From positions 4,216,001-4,280,000 of the forward strand of contig JACCLO010000003.1 in the NCBI GenBank assembly GCA_029448655.1: a stretch of 64,000 bases of DNA, written 5' to 3'. The position numbers and the translations under genes were made by a program. Each line of letters starts with the position of its first letter. Position 1 is the first letter of the stretch. The notes under the pieces are model-generated. The model was not told the origin of the DNA and did not search any database. It saw only the letters and a list, made by a program, of their open reading frames with translations. Source of the DNA: Wolfiporia cocos (taxonomy: Eukaryota > Basidiomycota > Agaricomycetes > Polyporales > Phaeolaceae). Below are positions 58,215 to 64,000 of the stretch, piece after piece.

Positions 58215-59829
58215 CTAGATCTCGCCGAACACCTCCAGGGCCTCGTCCTCGAGTGCTCCGCCACCCGTGGATATGTTATTTGTTTCTGGTGGGTGGATGG
58301 ACTCGTCCATTTCGCCCTCTGCATCTACATCTCCTCTGCCGAGGAGATACATAGGGTCCATTACCTCCGCGAGCGCCTCCTCGCGCTCTGTTTCCTCTTC
58401 TTGACTCATGGGAACATGCATCACCTTGATTACGTCCCACTTGTCCAGATACGCCTCATATGCCTGTAGCAGAGCCACAAATCAGCCAGTGTATGCAGCA
58501 GGCTATTAGGAGCTCACATTGACACGCTTCTTCTTGAGCAGCATTTTCCGCTCAATATTCTTGTAGTATGCGCCCTTGGACCTGCGCGGTTTGGGCTTCT
58601 GATCCTCAATCTCGTCGTCCTCCACTTTCGCGTCGCCGTCGTCGAGAACAAGCAGGAATTCGTTCGGGACGTCTTGCTCGACCTTGACGGTCTCGTAATC
58701 CCGGACGAAGTGGAACGGCGTTGTCTAGGAACGAGGATATGGCATCAAGTGATGTTCCATGGAGCTAGCGCGTGTTCTGACCTCGTCATCATCTGTTGCT
58801 TCCAACGACCGTGCGAGCCGGGATTGCTTGAACTGAATGGCGGCCTCATCCTCTTTTGTCAGGTAATACGCAAGGAAGTGGTCCCCGTCAGATTCCATGG
58901 GACGCAGGATGGCGCAGTCAAGCCGAGGATCCTCCACCTGGATATATTGCAATTGTCAAATTCGCGTACCAAAAAAGGACCCCAGCGTACCTCTGGCGGT
59001 CGCTCGCCGGGCCGCTCGGAAAACCTAAACAGGTCATACGCGTTCGCCCAAATCTCTGCATCAGGCAGGATTTCGTAGGACTCGAGTGCGGTGACATTGG
59101 GCTTGTTCGGATGTTTGAGGCCAGTGAGATCAAAGTTCTCCGTTGCCCCGAAAGAAGCTTCGATGTCCCGAATCTGCGCAGCCCGTGAGATGTCGATGGT
59201 CTGCGGCATATTGTGTTTTCTGCAATGCTCCGTGATTAAGAAGAAGAGATGCGAGGGCGGAATTTGCAACGCACGATTCTTGGGACAGGGCCGACCGCGT
59301 GATACCTTCTCGGCTGAGGTACTCGGTCTTTCGCAGCCATGGAACATGAGGCGTTGGCGTAGATGCTGATGGGGTGGATGTCCCAGACGCTCCGTAGCCG
59401 TTGCTCGTATACGGCCCAGACGTCGACGGGTCCTCGAGGAGGAACTGATCCTTGGGGTCGAGGATTGGCAGAGCATCCGCGCTCGGGTTCAGTTCTGATG
59501 CAACACAGTCCCGTCAGACACCTTCTATCAGGCAGACCATTACACCGAGCGAATGCGAGGTTACAGCACCGAGAAGACATACCGGATTCGTCCCCGTGTT
59601 CCTCCCACAAGCACTCCCACCTAGATAAGTCGAGGGGCATCCCTAGGTCGCCGTCGACAATCATCGGAAGAGGAACGTCGGCGGCGATGTCATCCAGGAA
59701 CTCTGGGCGAGCATAGCGCATGGGGTCGGTGGGGATGTCGAGCAGCTTGGGCGGACATGGCGGGGCGGGTAGTGGGTTCTGGTAGCGGACGCGAACCAAG
59801 AGGTCAAGCTTGCTGCGACGAGCGGTCAA
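58215..59829 (-). CDS. PAF1: RNA polymerase II-associated factor 1 (Paf1 complex)
   Basis: This core subunit of the Paf1 complex couples Pol II elongation to H2B ubiquitylation and H3K4/K36 methylation. The start MTARRSKLDLLVRVRYQNPL is followed by PKLLDIPTDPMRYARPEFLD, LGMPLDLSRWECLWEE, ADALPILDPKDQFLLEDPS, THVPWLRKTEYLSREG-like sequence (PTPHVPWLRKTEYLSREGIT), IDISRAAQIRDIEASFGATE, LKHPNKPNVTALESYEILPD, EVRWGPFLV region/VEDPRLDCAILRPMESDGDH, FHFVRDYETVKVEQDVPNEF, YYKNIERKMLLKKKRVN and AYEAYLDKWDVIKVMHVP. An acidic tail ends at 58217. Introns of ~55-70 nt are in phase where joined. It appears complete and intact. Confidence 0.9.
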
Positions 59830-60235
59830 CGGGCTACTACTGCAATGTGCGCCACAGGGCTTACGCTTTCTTGAAACTCATAGCGGGCCACTTCGTCGGC
59901 GGAAGCTAGCGCCTTGTGGTCGGTCAGAAGCACTGACTAACGTTGCAGCCCAGAAGGGTCTTAGGTTTCGAGCAAAGGTGGTAAGCAGCGCTGCAAGCCC
60001 TGCTGAGACGCGAGCGTAACGTCTTCAACGCCGAGCTTCAACAAGAGCCGCGGGCAATTGCGAGCGATCACTGTAGCGGGCAAAACCGAATTGCCGCAGA
60101 CTAGTGCTGACTAATCCCCATTACCATTAGATGTTCGTTGCTACTAGCTGTCTTATCTGAATCAGATAGTGTCATTACAGCGACCGCCTCATCCTTACGC
60201 TTACGTCTTCCTCCGCTTTCTCTCGCCCACCCAAC

Positions 60236-61581
60236 ATGTCTGAGTCCGCAGCCATCGAGCCCGCCGCGACCGCCGCAGACGCAGAGGCCGCCGCGACCGT
60301 GCCGCTCCCCGAAACGCCCACAGCAGGTAAGGAGCCCGCGCCACGCGCCACGAGCTGAGCTACACGCGCGACACAGACAGCGCACCCGCCTCGGGCGCGG
60401 CGGAGGCGCAGAACGCGCTGACGCGGGGCTTCACCGAGGACGAATGGAAAGCGGTGAAGGAGCTCCGGGTGGGTATATATCCGTGCCTAAGAATACGCGC
60501 GTCCACGTCTGAGCGGCGGCCACGCAGGCGCGGCTCCCGGACGTCCTCGCGGAGGCGTACCCCGCGAAGGAGGCCGGCACGCGCCCGACCACGCTCTGGG
60601 GCGTGAAGATTGACCCGCAGAGCGCCGCGGACGCGCGCGTGAGCGTGCTCCTCGCCAAGTTCCTGCGCGCGAGGTGCGTGGTGGGAGTCCCCGCGGGCGG
60701 CCCGCGCTCACGGCGTCCGCACGGACGCGCCGGACAGGAACCTGGACGTCGGCGGCGCGCAGAAGATGCTCGTCGCGACGCTTCGGTGGCGCGAAGAGTT
60801 CAAGATCGACGAGGTGGTCAGGGAGCAGTTCCCCGAGGACGTCTTCGGCAGGCTAGGCCGCATTGGTGGGCACGACAAGGAAGGCAGGCCGGTCGTGTAC
60901 GTCCGCTGCCGCACGCGCCCGCGCGCGGATCTGATCCTGCTTCGCAGATACAACCTGTACGGCGCCAATAAGGACTTGAACGCCGTCTTCGGCGACGTGC
61001 AGCGGTTCCTCCGGTGCGTCCCCCGGCCTGCTCCTGCCCGCCCGCTCACGCGCGCGCGCGCGCCGGTTCGCTGCTATAGATGGCGTGTCGCCTTCATGGA
61101 GAAGAGCATTGAGTTGCTCGATTTCGAGAACGTCGACCAGATGGTCCAGGTGCACGGTGCGTCCGCATGGCGCGCACGGTGCACGGCCGCGCTCACTCGT
61201 GGACGCGCGCAGATTACGAGGGCATCGGTATGATGTCCGGCAGAAGTCCCAGCCAGAAGGCCGCCGCGTCCCAGGCGTCCACGCTCTTCCAGGACTACTA
61301 CCCCGAGTTCCTTGTACGTCGTGCCTGGCGGCCCAGGCCGCGCGGCGTTTCCGCATATGCTCACAGTGCCTCTCGTCCAGTCGCGCAAGTTCTTCGTCAA
61401 TGTGCCCAGCATGCTCACCTGGATCTTCTGGCTGTTCAAGCCGCTCCTGTCCGCAAAGACCCTCGAGAAGTTCACCGTCGTGGGCACCGGGCCTCGGACG
61501 ATTGGGCCCGTGCTCCTTCCGATCATCGACGCGAAGCAGCTGCCGAAGAAATACGGTGGGGAGGCCGACGATTTCTCTTAG
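60236..61581 (+). CDS. SFH5: Sec14-like phosphatidylinositol transfer protein Sfh5
   Basis: MSESAAIEPAATAADAEAAA starts a low-complexity head. Spliced exons then give NALTRGFTEDEWKAVKELR, LPDVLAEAYPAKEAGTRPTT, LWGVKIDPQSAADARVSVLL, FLRARNLDVGGAQKMLVATL (CRAL-TRIO N-domain), FGRLGRIGGHDKEGRPVVYV, WRVAFMEKSIELLDFENVDQ, QASTLFQDYYPEFL and FFVNVPSMLTWIFWLFKPLL, ending with QLPKKYGGEADDFS. The order matches the CRAL-TRIO lipid-binding fold of Sfh5, which exchanges phosphatidylinositol at the ER (heme binding is also known for the yeast protein). Eight or so exons, ~340 residues, intact. It is divergent from PAF1 with a ~400-bp shared upstream region. Confidence 0.9.
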
Positions 61582-61970
61582 GCTTGTGCAGGCCTCGGGA
61601 TGCACCGAGATCTACTCTTGGCTAGGTTCTGGATCCGCGCGTCATCTTCGTTGTATTTTAACTCATACCCCAGCTCATTTGCCCGTGTACTTCTACCCGT
61701 CTTGTTATTTGCTGTTGATCTGGACACGTAGTATTCTGTTCTGGCAATTGATTCTAGGCCCTTGAGTCTTCTCCCCGGATACAGCCGCGGTTCTGACTGC
61801 TTCGCCGAGCAAGGACTGATGGTCCAATGCTGACCATCTGCGAGGTTAATCCATATACCATCCCTAAGGCCGATCACGCAAGGTTCCACATGCACACAAT
61901 CCATACGGGGGACGAGATTAGAGACAGTATGTACTAATAAATACAGATACTAGAATACAGGATAAATCTA

Positions 61971-63852
<1,882 letters not shown>

Positions 63853-64000
63853 ATGTCCTGCCGGCTCCCGAATGAGACCCTGTTCGCCATCTTCGCCCTC
63901 CTCCAGCCCGCCGTGCTCGCCCAGGTCGCCCGCACCTCCTCCCGCTTCCGCGCGCTCGCCGCCCGCGTCCTCTACGCGAACATCGTCATCTACGAGCCCC
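63853..64000 (+). CDS. F-box-like protein, 5' end only
   Basis: MSCRLPNETLFAIFALLQPA then VLAQVARTSSRFRALAARVL matches the F-box pattern LPxExLxxIFxxLxxxxLxxxxxVSRxFRxLAxxxLY that recruits SCF ubiquitin ligase via Skp1. The window ends 49 codons in, so the substrate-binding part is unseen. Mushrooms carry many such genes. Confidence 0.7.
   Translation, partial: MSCRLPNETLFAIFALLQPAVLAQVARTSSRFRALAARVLYANIVIYEP

Noticed and set aside
60400..61050. Overlapping minus-strand frames opposite SFH5
   Set aside because: High GC produces open antisense frames; the plus-strand exons give the CRAL-TRIO protein with proper splice sites.

Overview
The window is nuclear DNA of a filamentous basidiomycete, most likely a wood-decay Agaricomycete of the polypore type. 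Three things point there. Almost every gene is cut by 50-70 nt GT-AG introns. Several families are typical of mushroom-forming fungi (a DUF6534-like seven-helix protein, a relic of a FunK1-associated protein, a multi-exon P450, NmrA-like reductases). The retroelements are basidiomycete Ty3/gypsy chromoviruses. Gene names come from recognising encoded motifs by eye; no database was consulted.

Layout. 1-29150 is a transposon-rich, decayed block. It holds transposon fragments, a solo LTR (2367-3058), a broken SNW1/Prp45 fragment (3963-5033), and a meiotic helicase gene MER3/HFM1 (5176-13255, minus) whose helicase exons are split by two LTR insertions, each with a 5-bp target duplication. A nearly full-length Ty3/gypsy element follows (14194-24148, minus; two 698-bp LTRs about 99% identical; target duplication GTTAC). 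It carries a pre-gag ORF, gag, pol and a chromodomain-dUTPase tail, and it is inactivated mostly by CpG-type C-to-T changes. Next come a truncated second gypsy element, BRR2 fragments in both orientations, an inverted copy of the element that opens the window, and the 3' end of a LINE.

29795-50889 is ordinary euchromatin: a cytochrome P450, ERV1, a GH47 alpha-mannosidase, TRM82, a TMEM97/EXPERA protein, a DUF6534-like membrane protein, a single-pass surface protein and an NmrA-like reductase. 49769-57421 holds three tandem NmrA-like copies. The middle copy is dead and contains a 625-bp fold-back element whose terminal inverted repeats carry tRNA-like sequence. A deleted Mutator-like element with a SWIM zinc finger sits between copies two and three. 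58215-64000 is a conserved housekeeping block: PAF1, SFH5, divergent histone H3 and H4 genes, and the start of an F-box gene.

Together: the right half encodes secretory-pathway and mitochondrial protein maturation (GH47, ERV1), tRNA modification (TRM82), transcription and chromatin (PAF1, H3, H4) and lipid transfer (SFH5). The left half records repeated retrotransposon insertion, methylation-like decay and gene breakage. No prokaryotic features, CRISPR arrays or intact tRNA/rRNA genes were seen.
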